Made by a program: the position numbers and the translations under genes
Shown: positions 1 to 9,463 of the stretch, in pieces
How positions within the stretch are numbered: position 1 is the stretch's first letter
Layout: the number at the start of each line of letters is the position of its first letter
Notes under the pieces: generated by a model
Told to the model about the DNA's origin: nothing
Database searches by the model: none
The model's input: only the letters and a program-made list of their open reading frames with translations
From: Nannochloropsis salina CCMP1776
Taxonomy: Eukaryota; Sar; Eustigmatophyceae; Eustigmatales; Monodopsidaceae
Direction of reading: 5' to 3'
DNA: 64,000 nt
Assembly: GCA_004565275.1 (NCBI GenBank)
Contig: SDOX01000183.1
Location: forward strand, 90,035-154,034

Positions 1-827
1 TCGAACCTGTTGAACAGCCGCACCCAGTGCAAGAGCACCTCGTCCCCGGGACCCATGAATCGAGCGTATTCCCCTTTCTCATGCCAGGGATACGCGGAAT
101 GGAAGCGGACCATGGCCAGGGCCGCTTTCGGCAAGGTCGTCTTATTCGCCACCAGCATGCGATACATATACTCGTCGTGGCCCCACGCCCACCGCAAATT
201 CTCGATCCCACACCCTGCCTCGTAGATGCCATCCGCGCTCTTGTACCTTGCGTCCTGCATGTCCGGATTCAGGGCGTTGAACTCAGGAAATACCACGGAG
301 GAGGGAATGGCACAGCCGACCACCCATGTGTCCCCTCCCAATGCCCATTGTGGACCGTGCGCGGTCCCCTTTTGGCCGTTGGCGGCGTCGCCCCATAGAA
401 ATTGAATTTTTCCCATATCGTGCAGCAAGCCCACCAACTGCATCCAATCCGGGTGGCCGGCTTTGCGTATCCCTTCCGCTGTTTGAAGCATATGTGTAAG
501 ATTAGGCTGGTCGATGTCAGGGTCGGACGAGTCCACATATTTCTCCAGCGCCTGAAATGCTTCTTGAATGCTCATGACCGCGCGATGTTTCTCGGGAGCG
601 AAAGAGTACTTCTCTTCCATACGCTTGTGGAAGTCCACCGTTTGATTTAATCGCATTCCACGGTAGTGAGCTGCTACACGCATTTGAAGTGCAGAGTCGG
701 TATAATTGCGAAATTCGCTGGCATTTTTGCCTGTAGCCGTCTTTATGCTCGTGATCTCATCCGCGGCAGGAGCCACTGTTACACCTGTACATGGCTCTGC
801 GGCCGGGTGACCAGCGTTTTTGGTCAT
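1..827 (-). CDS. MIOX: myo-inositol oxygenase, C-terminus cut off by the window edge
   Basis: Cleaves myo-inositol with O2 to D-glucuronate at a mixed-valent di-iron site in the cytosol. Reading leftward from the ATG at 827 gives about 275 residues before the edge. After a roughly 35-residue variable N-terminus come the family blocks EFRNYTDSALQMRV, NQTVDFHKRM, HMLQTAEGIRKAG, GLLHDMGK, WGHDEYMYRML and MVRFHSAYPWH. The His of HMLQTAEG, the His-Asp of LLHDMGK, the His of WGHDEY and the His of RFHSAYPWH match five of the six known iron ligands. The sixth, an Asp expected just after the LFNRF block, falls outside the window. No intron is needed over this stretch. The start is the first in-frame ATG before the conserved core; the frame stays open upstream of it, so the N-terminus is provisional. 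Family assignment is firm. Confidence 0.93.
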   Translation of the reverse strand, partial: MTKNAGHPAAEPCTGVTVAPAADEITSIKTATGKNASEFRNYTDSALQMRVAAHYRGMRLNQTVDFHKRMEEKYSFAPEKHRAVMSIQEAFQALEKYVDSSDPDIDQPNLTHMLQTAEGIRKAGHPDWMQLVGLLHDMGKIQFLWGDAANGQKGTAHGPQWALGGDTWVVGCAIPSSVVFPEFNALNPDMQDARYKSADGIYEAGCGIENLRWAWGHDEYMYRMLVANKTTLPKAALAMVRFHSAYPWHEKGEYARFMGPGDEVLLHWVRLFNRF

Positions 828-2654
828 TTTGCGGGCTTCAAGAGGATTGAATACCTCCCTATTTCTCAGGTTGACAGCTCTCCCCGCGAAAAATATCCCT
901 TTTATTCCGTGCCTCTCTGATTATTAATGTAGGGTCAAAAAAGAGGTTTGAGGAAAGTAAAGGGAATTTTAGGCGACCAAGAATCCGTAAAACAAGACTT
1001 CTGTGTATGGACTTTAACGACACCCTTTCCTGACGAATGACTGCGTTAGCAGCTCCTTGGGCAGGTAAACATGTACCCTTAGGCTAGAATAAAGTCTCTA
1101 TGACACCGTGCTCGGTCTAAAGAAACGTACGCGTGAGCGCCTGGATCAAAACTGCACGACACGTTCATTCCTGCAGGCACGCCGCAACCAAAACTTGCAA
1201 CGTCTCAAAAATTTGCTCCCCCCCCCTTTTATCATGCAATCGTGTCGAATTCCGGTATCCGTTAAAGCAATCATAGGGTAATTGGGTTGGTGGGAAGGGG
1301 GCCAAAAGCAATCTACGGATCGGACCGGGTACTCAGGTCGCGTCTTTGACTGGGGCTATGGTCCTTCAAGCTAAGCCAATCTTTACTGGAAAAACTGCAA
1401 AATAGTAATGTCTTATAACCAACAATCACATGATTCTGCTGATAACTCGGGGTGCTCTAATAAAATCTGTAGTTTGAAGAATACAACTGGAAACCAATGC
1501 AGAGATACCTCAACACCTCCGTTACAACCTATCCAGAAAAAGCTCAAATCGGCCGTCCCAGTTTAATGGTTGTTTATAGCATCTTGAATTTAGCATCACA
1601 TCGTAGGGATTACCACGGTTAATCTTTTACGGAATTGCTAAACTAATAAAAAAATGCCCTGATAATGGGGGGAGATCGGAACGGGCGGTTTGCTTGAGGC
1701 CTCTTCTTCATCAAGGGGACCCAAATAGCTTATAACCTTGGGGTACAACATGTGTCGGCGGCCACGAGAGATACTGAAGGGTCTGGTAGTTTTGGCAATC
1801 GAATAGAGCCTCGGGAGAGGGGGGGTTCGCAGCAGTACCTATCTTCTTATGCGTGGGCGCCACTCCTTCCCTGCCGTATTCTCGCCTGATAGAGCAATTG
1901 ACACTAAACACGATTCCCCCACGAGTTTCCCGTCGCCCAGCCTGTGGCACCGACTCCTTGTTGGTATTTCACTTCCGTGTCATGTGGGCATGGTGCTGGT
2001 TTGAGGGAGCTGGCCACGAGCGGTGTTGTGAACACGGATCGTAACGCGCCTTGCTTGCTTTCGCGAGAGGCCAATATTTTTCAACTTGGGAGCACCTTGT
2101 ATACACGGAAAAATTCCTGGTCAATTTACTTGGAGGACACTCAGGTCGATTCAAAAATGTTAACTTCTTGCCTATGACAAACGTAAAACCAGCTCTCACA
2201 GGTCTGCAGCGTGGGCAGTCAAAAGGCAAGGAGGCTTAGCTATAATTTCCATGTCTGATCGCGAGTAAGTGTACGCAATAGTCTCCGTGAGAATACCTGG
2301 TATCCTGCAATGTGCCAGCCTTCCCTGCCCCTCGTCTGTAGTGGTTGAGCGCAATTTCTCTCTGTCGTTGGAAGGCGCCGCGCTAGGAGTGGAATGACAA
2401 GCTTGTCTTGGGGCATGATAGTTTTCCCGGTGCCACTTTTTACACGGGCATTAATGCACGCTCGTCTGACATGAAAAACGACGGCTTGCATGGCCGAAAA
2501 AGGGGCGAGGTATGGTGACGTGAAACCAGTCATGTCTGCCATGTCGTCCTTGGCTCTACCCATGCCACCAAGACGCGCCACCATCTCACCCGCTTGCCCA
2601 GCAACCAATATATGTATATATATCCCATAAATCCCTAAATAATGTTATACATGT
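828..2654. other. intergenic, 1.8 kb, no supported gene
   Basis: Lies between the 5' end of the inositol oxygenase gene and the first readable Argonaute exon. It is AT-richer than the flanking genes up to about 1700 and contains short homopolymer runs (C run near 1217). It may hold promoters for both neighbours and an unseen 5' exon of Argonaute. A 115-codon minus-strand reading frame at 2240-2584 has no recognisable similarity and is not called. Confidence 0.5.
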
Positions 2655-5600
2655 ATGTATCTCTATCCCTCACCTACCAGTCGCGGACATGGCGGGGGCT
2701 ACCGTGGCGGAGGGGGCGGGGGTGGCGGAGGTCGATCGGGAGGAGACCGGGTGTATGGGGGCGGGGAGGCTACCGTANNNNNNNNNNNNNNNNNNNNNNN
2801 NNNNNNNNNNNNNNNNNNNNNNNNNNNNNNNNNNNNNNNNNNNNNNNNNNNNNNNNNNNNNNNNNNNNNNNNNNNNNNNNNNNNNNNNNNNNNNNNNNNN
2901 NNNNNNNNNNNNNNNNNNNNNNNNNNNNNNNNNNNNNNNNNNNNNNNNNNNNNNNNNNNNNNNNNNNNNNNNNNNNNNNNNNNNNNNNNNNNNNNNNNNN
3001 NNNNNNNNNNNNNNNNNNNNNNNNNNNNNNNNNNNNNNNNNNNNNNNNNNNNNNNNNNNNNNNNNNNNNNNNNNNNNNNNNNNNNNNNNNNNNNNNNNNN
3101 NNNNNNNNNNNNNNNNNNNNNNNNNNNNNNNNNNNNNNNNNNNNNNNNNNNNNNNNNGGGCGGGGAGGAGGGGGCCGAGGCCCCCCTGCGGAGGACTTTA
3201 TCCGAGACGTGCAGATTTTCGACGCGACGACGACCGTTCAGGCACCGGGTACCGACGTGGTGGATCGACTGAGAGCCGTGAACTTGGATGTGGATGTGGA
3301 GGCGATCACCTTGCCCCTCCGTCCCTGCCTGGGCTCGGCGGGGACGCCCGTGCGCGTGCTCACGAACCATTACAAGACGTCGTTGGACGGGAACAAGGTC
3401 CTCTACCAGTACGACGTGGCCATCGCCGAGGCGAGCGGGCAACCCATCGATAAGCTCCCGGCGCTCAAGTCCCGGTTGATTTTAAAGGCGGCATTGGCCC
3501 AGGCGCGAAGTCCAGACATCCCTGCGCTTCCCGTGGCGTACGACGGCCAAAAGACTTTGTTCACCGTAAACGACACCGTGCTGGGGGGTACTCGCACCCT
3601 GACCGCGCGTCTGGAGCGGAAAGGGGGCGGGAAGAAGAAGAAGGAGGAAGAGCAGTCCTTCGATGAGTACAGGGTCCAGGTGCAAATGGTAGGGGAGCGG
3701 CGCATGACGGATATCGTCGATTACGTGCAGGGCCGGGACACCTCCGCCCGGCCTCAGGATATGATCAATGCCCTGGATGTGGTTATGAAGGAAGAGGCCC
3801 TGAAGCGGTGCGTAGAGATTGGCCGCGCCAAATTTTTCTCACCCGAGAACCCGGCCACCATTTTCAACGGTCTCTTCCACGCCTATCGGGGTTTCTTCCA
3901 GTCCCTCCGCCCCACCCAGTCGGGTCTAACCTTGAATGTGGACCAGGCGGTGGCGGCCGTGATGCGGGACCAGCCCTTGGAGGAGTTTGTGGGCGCCTTG
4001 CTGCACATGGATGCCCCCCCCCGCCGGTTGGATGAGCGACAGGCACGGGCGGTTTCCAAGGCCGTGAAGGGGCTGAAAATCGAGGTGACACACCGGTCCA
4101 GCGGGCGTATCTACACCGTCATGGGTCTCTCCCCACAGCCTGCCGACCAGATCCGCTTTATGAACGAGGAAGTGGGGGCGGAGCAGACGATTGCGGCCTA
4201 CTTTCAAAGCAAGTACAAGAAGCAGCTTCGGTATCCCTCCCTGCATTGCGTGCGCATGGGCTCCAAACGCAAGCCCACGTTCTTCCCCATCGAGGTGTGC
4301 AAGGTGGTGGCGGGGCAGCGGATCCCGGAGCAGTTTATCCCGAACGTAGCGGCGGACATTGTGGACATCGCCGCGGTGCCTCCCTCCAACAGGTTCAACA
4401 AAGTATATAAGCAGGTGCAGGCGATCGCAGCCTCGGGGAAGCTGGCGGCCCAGTTTGGGTTGAAATTGGAGACCAAGGTCCTGCGTGTCCAAGGCCGTTT
4501 CTTGCCTAGCCCGCGGGTAAGACGTGTGGCTGTTAAGAGAGGCAAGAGGCAACTAACGGTAGCGAAGACAAACATTGTCCTTGGTTGTCTTTCTAGCTAT
4601 GGGTGGGGGGGGGGGGGAAGGCAGGGATAGTGGTGGTTGTGACAGGACGGTATGGGTCGTCCGAGGCAGGCGAAAGACTCTTGCCGCTCACCTCTCTTTC
4701 CCCGCCGTGCCCTACCACCCTTTTTTCTGGCGCTCGCAGGTTACGGTCAAGGGATTCAACGGCCGCGAACTGACCGAGCAGACTTCGGGAGGGGTCTGGT
4801 CGCTGATGAAGAAGATTTTCTACTCCCCCGCGTCCTTGTCCCATTGGAGTGTGGTGTCCTTTTGCGGCAGACACCGTTTGGATGACCAGACTGTGAGTAA
4901 CTACATTGATGGTTTGCGGGACGCGTTGGGAAAGACTGGCGTCAGGGCCCCACCGCCTGAAAAGGTGATCTTCGCGGAGGACGAGCAAGACACGGTATCC
5001 AATTGCTTGCGGAAGGTGCTTCGTTACGGTCCTGGGGAGAAGCAGGGCGATCCTTCGAAGGTTGTTACGCAGCTGGTCGTGTGCCTGATCGAAAAAGAGG
5101 TGTCGATTTACACGGAAGTGAAGCGGGCGGCAGAGACCGTGCACGGGGTGATGACCCAGTGCGTGGCGCGGGACAATGTGCGCAAATGCAACTTTATGAC
5201 GAATGTGAACATTTCTTTGAAGGTGAGAGAAACTTGAGGGGGCTCCGTTCGAATGTCGAAATTACAATGCTGATTTACTCCCCCCCCGGTCTGTTCCGGC
5301 GACAGGTGAACGAGAAGCTGGGCGGAATCAACAGCATAGTCGCCAAGGAGCACATGAGCTACATTCAGAAAAATCGGGTGATGATTCTAGGTGCGGATGT
5401 GAACCATGCGCGAGTGGGGTCAATGCGACCCTCCTTTGCGGCGGTGACAGGGTCCTTGGATGCAGACGCACGAAGGCATACCGCGGTGCTGCAGGCCCAG
5501 TCGCCCCGCCTGGAAATCATCCAGGTGAGGAAGAGGGAGCAAGTTCAAGGGGGAAGTCTCGCTGTACGCGGGTCAATTAGGGCCTGGCAATATGCCCTAG

Positions 5601-6690
5601 AGACATCGTACTCCCGTATTCATTTCTTTTTCTGTCTCCCGCAGGATTTGTCCAACATGGTGCAAAAACTGCTCCTCAAGTTTCACAAAACGACCGGGTC
5701 GCTCCCGCACAAGCTCATCTTCTATCGCGACGGGGTGTCGGAAGGGCAGTTCAAGGAAGTGCTTCAATACGAGGTGCGTTGCTGCTTGTTTGCTCTATGC
5801 ACTGTCATAAGAGACTCTGTGTTGGATTTCTTGTCAGATGCTAGGAAGATGTTATTGGCTAATTTTCTATTCTCCCATTATTCTGGGCTGTCGTGCTCTT
5901 TGGTCATCAGGTCCCCGCAGTCAAGAGCGCGTGCTCGAGAATCAACTCGAAATATCAGCCGAGCTTGACCTTCATTGTGGTCCAAAAACGACACAACACT
6001 CGCTTTTATGGAGTGGAGCGTGCGGAGCAGGATGGAAAATCTGGGAATCTGAAATCCGGTGCGCTTCCTGGGCGTGAAAGTGGGACTTAACGAGCCTTCG
6101 GAATCGGGCTTCTTCCACGTTTTTTTCTCCTGCCTTTTGTTTCTGGCACCCTTAATTTTTCACTTACCCCCCCTGCTCGCTTCCCCCCTCGCCCCTTTTC
6201 TGCAGGACTGGTTGTGGATGCGGGCGTGTGCCACCCATTCGAGTACGATTTTTTCCTGCTCTCCCACGCGGGGCTTAAGGGAACCAGCAAGCCCTCATAC
6301 TATAGGGTAAGGCGAAGAGAGGGGGGATGGCAAGAATGAAAAAATGGATGCCTGACCGATAAGATACTATTGCCTTCGCCTTTCCCGTCTTAGGTTCTCC
6401 GTGACGAATCCAAGATGGGCCCTGACGAGTTGCAGCAGCTCACATACTTCCTATGCCATAACTACGCGCGCTGCACCCGCTCCGTGTCCATGGTGCCGGC
6501 GGTGTACTACTCCCATTTGGCGGCCAAACGTGCCCAGATCTTCTTGACGGACGATGCATTGGCGAGCGAGAGTGGCACGGAGATGTCGACTGACGGGAAT
6601 GACGAGACTGACATGTATGCGGGGATAAACTGGGATGGGACGATGATCAAGATGAAATCGCCGGTGGTTGATAATATGTGGTTTCTCTGA
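2655..6690 (+). CDS. AGO: Argonaute (PAZ-MID-PIWI), multi-exon, N-terminus interrupted by assembly gap
   Basis: Guide-RNA-binding slicer of RNA silencing. Readable exons: 2655?-2777 (Arg-Gly-rich), gap, 3158-4516, 4740-5222, 5306-5524, 5645-5773, 5911-6058, 6206-6306 and 6394-6690; each junction has GT/AG and keeps phase. After the RGG tail come ArgoN, PAZ, MID and PIWI. MID holds the 5'-phosphate pocket (YTEVK, TQC, Lys of NEKLGG). PIWI shows all four catalytic residues of the D-E-D-H tetrad: [19 protein letters not shown] and [10 protein letters not shown]. It ends with the usual hydrophobic WFL-type tail. The phase before and after the gap disagrees, so the gap length is probably wrong or hides an intron. 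The start is uncertain: ATG 2655 is in the RGG frame, but a pyrimidine-rich AG at 2680 could be a splice acceptor from an upstream exon. Confidence 0.93.
2778..3157. other. assembly gap (380 N) inside the Argonaute gene
   Basis: A run of N bases within the glycine/arginine-rich N-terminal coding region. Flanking sequence on both sides encodes Gly-rich RGG-type repeats, which probably caused the assembly break. Reading frames on the two sides are not in register across 380 bases. Confidence 0.99.
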
Positions 6691-7665
6691 GAGATGGGAG
6701 GTGTTCTGAGAGGGGGGGTCTTGGAGAAGTGCATCGCATCATACCAGAAGGCGAATCAATCGTCGGTGACCCAAAAAGAAGACAAGCTGCACTGCGAACA
6801 GGAGAGGAAGAGGAGACGTTCTACAAGCAAGAGGGGATTAAAGACATCCAAAGCCCGGGGAGATTCCAGCATCAAGGGCCGAGGCAGTGAAGGACTACAG
6901 GTTGTCGGAGTTGCTAGCAATGCCTAGAAATTAGGGAATGTATTTAACGAATGTTAACGATGAAGGGCTCTGCTAGTATCCAAAATGGCTGGCATGGTTA
7001 TTAGGTATTTTTTAAAGGGAGGAATAATGGAAAGGAAGGAGGGATGATAAAGCGGTATATAATTTTTTTCACATGCACAAGTGGGTACGCATGAATTTGT
7101 GAAGAGACTTGGATCGAACATCTAGGTCGGATGGTTTCATATGAGCACTTCTTTTCTAAGAATTAAATATTCATGAATTCTCGGGCGGGTCCCGTTGAGA
7201 TGCGAACATTGACCGATTACTTGAGGGACACTTCTCCTAAGCATACATGATTCCTTCCCAGCACATTTATCTCATATCCTACTATTCAAAAAGTCCTCAT
7301 GAAAAATAATTCTGATCAAACTCGCTACCTTTCACGCGTTCGTCTTTTCGGTGTCTTGAGAGCTTTTCTGACATACAAGGCCTCAAATCTTATTTCCACC
7401 GTCCTCAGTGATGCCGTCCTTTGCAGCCAAGGCCACTCCTTCTCATGTGACAGGTTATCCTTTTCGTAAGGAGGGCGACTGATCCTTGTTTTCTTTACTA
7501 ACAGAGCCTTTGTTACGATGAAGTTTCTGCGGTTTGATGGAAGGGCGCGGACCTATCCTCTGGGTCATTGACATCTTCTAGTGTGCTCAGGTTAGACGTG
7601 TTGCCGCAAACCTCTACTTTCGATGACCCTTACACTAGATTTGACTCTTGTCGAGAGTCTCCTTG
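6691..7665. other. intergenic between convergent 3' ends
   Basis: Holds the 3' untranslated ends of Argonaute (plus) and of the CBM49-like protein (minus). The part from about 6930 to 7420 is AT-rich. No coding, tRNA or repeat signal was seen. Confidence 0.5.
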
Positions 7666-9033
7666 TTACTGTGTATCATCTTTGGTTCGTTGCTGTGGAC
7701 CCGCGTCAGAGACATCGCCTCGGGCTTCCTCCTCCGCCGGTGCTTGGCCCTGTAGGCGCTGCTGCTGCTCTGGTTCTTCTTCTTGTTGCTCTGATTCTCC
7801 TTGTTCTTGTTCTTGCACTTCGTTTCCTGCCCGTTGATCTGCGCTAGACCCTGAGACGTTATCCTGAGTCTGCTCTTCCGACGGGCGTGACACTTGTTGA
7901 TTTTCTTGTTCGTGATGCTCTTGACCGGCTCCGTGATGTGGCCCTTCTCTTGGCTCTTGACGGCCCTCTTCGTCGGGTTGTTGACTTTCCCCATCTTGGC
8001 CCTCCCCAGGCGGACCGCGAGGATGGACACGTAGACGGTTCTGCCGGGCGCCGTCGGACGACTCCTCTAGCGTCACGTTGTCCCCTACTCGGGGCAACGC
8101 CACCCGCGGCTTCGTGTCGTTGAACACGTTCGGTGCGGTTATATCATAAAGGGCGTTGGGCGTGCTTACGTAGCTGAGGTTCACTTTGGGATACCCAGCA
8201 GGAGAAGGCATGATAAAACCGAAATGTTGTGATTCCTTGGGATGCAGAAACCCGCCCCGCAAAGGGAGATAAGTGTTATTGGTGGCCGGGTCATATACCA
8301 AGTGCCAAGTGCCCGTCGACGAGGTAATATTCTCGATATACACTCCTACGCCACTCAAAGGATACTCGCCCGTGTTCGTGACACGGCCGCTCCAGACCAC
8401 ATAGCGAGTGTCTTTCCAATAAGATTCCTTCATTTGCTCTTTCACCAAAGTGGCGTTCGTCCCTTCGGGATTTGGGGGCGAGGGGATAATGGATGTCAGA
8501 TTGAAAAACCTGCCATCTCCCGTCTGCCCATACAATGGCTCCACCTTTGCAAATGTATCACGGTTGGTATCTTGAATGAAGCCAAACGTCCACCTATCTC
8601 CATTACGAAGTGGTGCTCGATATTTAGGCAAATATTGGAAGGTATGGTTACTGTCGATGGTGTTCAAGCCCCACCACGCAGAGGTGTTGCTGAAATCCTC
8701 AATTTGAACAGCAAGTTGAGTTACATCTCCAGGACCGTCATTTCGAATGCTCACTTTGTATATTTGCGTGCTTCCTTTCGAAGGAGTCGTAAAGTTCACA
8801 AAAGCATTGTATACGACACTGAGCGTCGGACGGATGTACATGTTCTGATCAACATTTGCATCCTCACGAGGCGCAAACGCGACATTAGATACCGTAGGAA
8901 AGGGACTTAAGTCTTCCATTCGACCGTAATCCATGGGAGCGTGTGCATTCTGGCCACGGGCAATGGTCGCGACGGCAACGAATGTGGAAATCCAAACGAC
9001 GAAAAGCTTTGCAAGCGGGAGGAGATAGACCAT
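7666..9033 (-). CDS. secreted protein with two CBM49-like carbohydrate-binding domains and a Gln/Glu-rich tail
   Basis: 455 residues. A clear signal peptide (LLPLAKLFVVWISTFVAVA, cleavage near ARGQ) directs it to the ER, cell surface or wall. Two related beta-sandwich-like segments follow, at about residues 75-160 and 205-295. Each has the order Y-x-V...N-x-G...W-x-L...LP...L...FGFI, as in CBM49, known from plant cellulases and Dictyostelium spore-coat proteins, where it binds crystalline cellulose. Several N-x-S/T sequons fit secretion. From about residue 330 it becomes a charged low-complexity tail very rich in E and Q with no Cys. No catalytic domain is visible, so a structural or wall-binding role is inferred. 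Intronless; ATG at 9033. Domain assignment rests on pattern memory, so other CBM or expansin-like folds remain possible. Confidence 0.65.
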   Translation of the reverse strand: MVYLLPLAKLFVVWISTFVAVATIARGQNAHAPMDYGRMEDLSPFPTVSNVAFAPREDANVDQNMYIRPTLSVVYNAFVNFTTPSKGSTQIYKVSIRNDGPGDVTQLAVQIEDFSNTSAWWGLNTIDSNHTFQYLPKYRAPLRNGDRWTFGFIQDTNRDTFAKVEPLYGQTGDGRFFNLTSIIPSPPNPEGTNATLVKEQMKESYWKDTRYVVWSGRVTNTGEYPLSGVGVYIENITSSTGTWHLVYDPATNNTYLPLRGGFLHPKESQHFGFIMPSPAGYPKVNLSYVSTPNALYDITAPNVFNDTKPRVALPRVGDNVTLEESSDGARQNRLRVHPRGPPGEGQDGESQQPDEEGRQEPREGPHHGAGQEHHEQENQQVSRPSEEQTQDNVSGSSADQRAGNEVQEQEQGESEQQEEEPEQQQRLQGQAPAEEEARGDVSDAGPQQRTKDDTQ

Positions 9034-9463
9034 TTTTTTGATCTTCTATACCGCTACGGCTCAAACCTAGTAAATTTTAATACATAGATCAGTATCGTTC
9101 TGAGCGCTCTCATCGCTTTAAGCTACTTTAGAAAAGCACTCTTTGCCTTACAGTCGAGCATTCTTCAAACTTCACGCAAAAGCTGGCCTTACAATCGAAT
9201 CTTTGGCCAACAGAACACTTCACGGGTCCACCTTCTCATTCCAAGAAAATTCAGGGAAATAATGAGTTTTTTTTCGGAATCGTGTTGGTCAGGGAAGGAA
9301 GGTTGCTTTGGTTTAGCGGAGGAACAGGGGAGGTTAGCGACACGTACTCGCCTTCCAAAGAAGCAGGACGACCGTGGCGAAGGACGCGACATTCTGATGA
9401 AATATGGAATTTGGGACTTGTGTTGTCCGCCGTTTGATCTTTCTTGTCCCCACAGACAGGGCC
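9034..9463. promoter_or_regulatory. 430-bp region shared by two divergent genes
   Basis: Separates the start codons of the CBM49-like gene (minus) and the tubulin-like gene (plus). A pyrimidine-rich tract ending in AG at about 9455, eight bases before the tubulin ATG, looks like a splice acceptor, so the tubulin transcript probably has a 5' UTR intron here. No named promoter element is recognised. Confidence 0.4.

Noticed and set aside
2240-2584. 115-codon minus-strand ORF upstream of Argonaute
   Set aside because: No family resemblance, no promoter or splice evidence; could be a real small gene but nothing supports it beyond being open.
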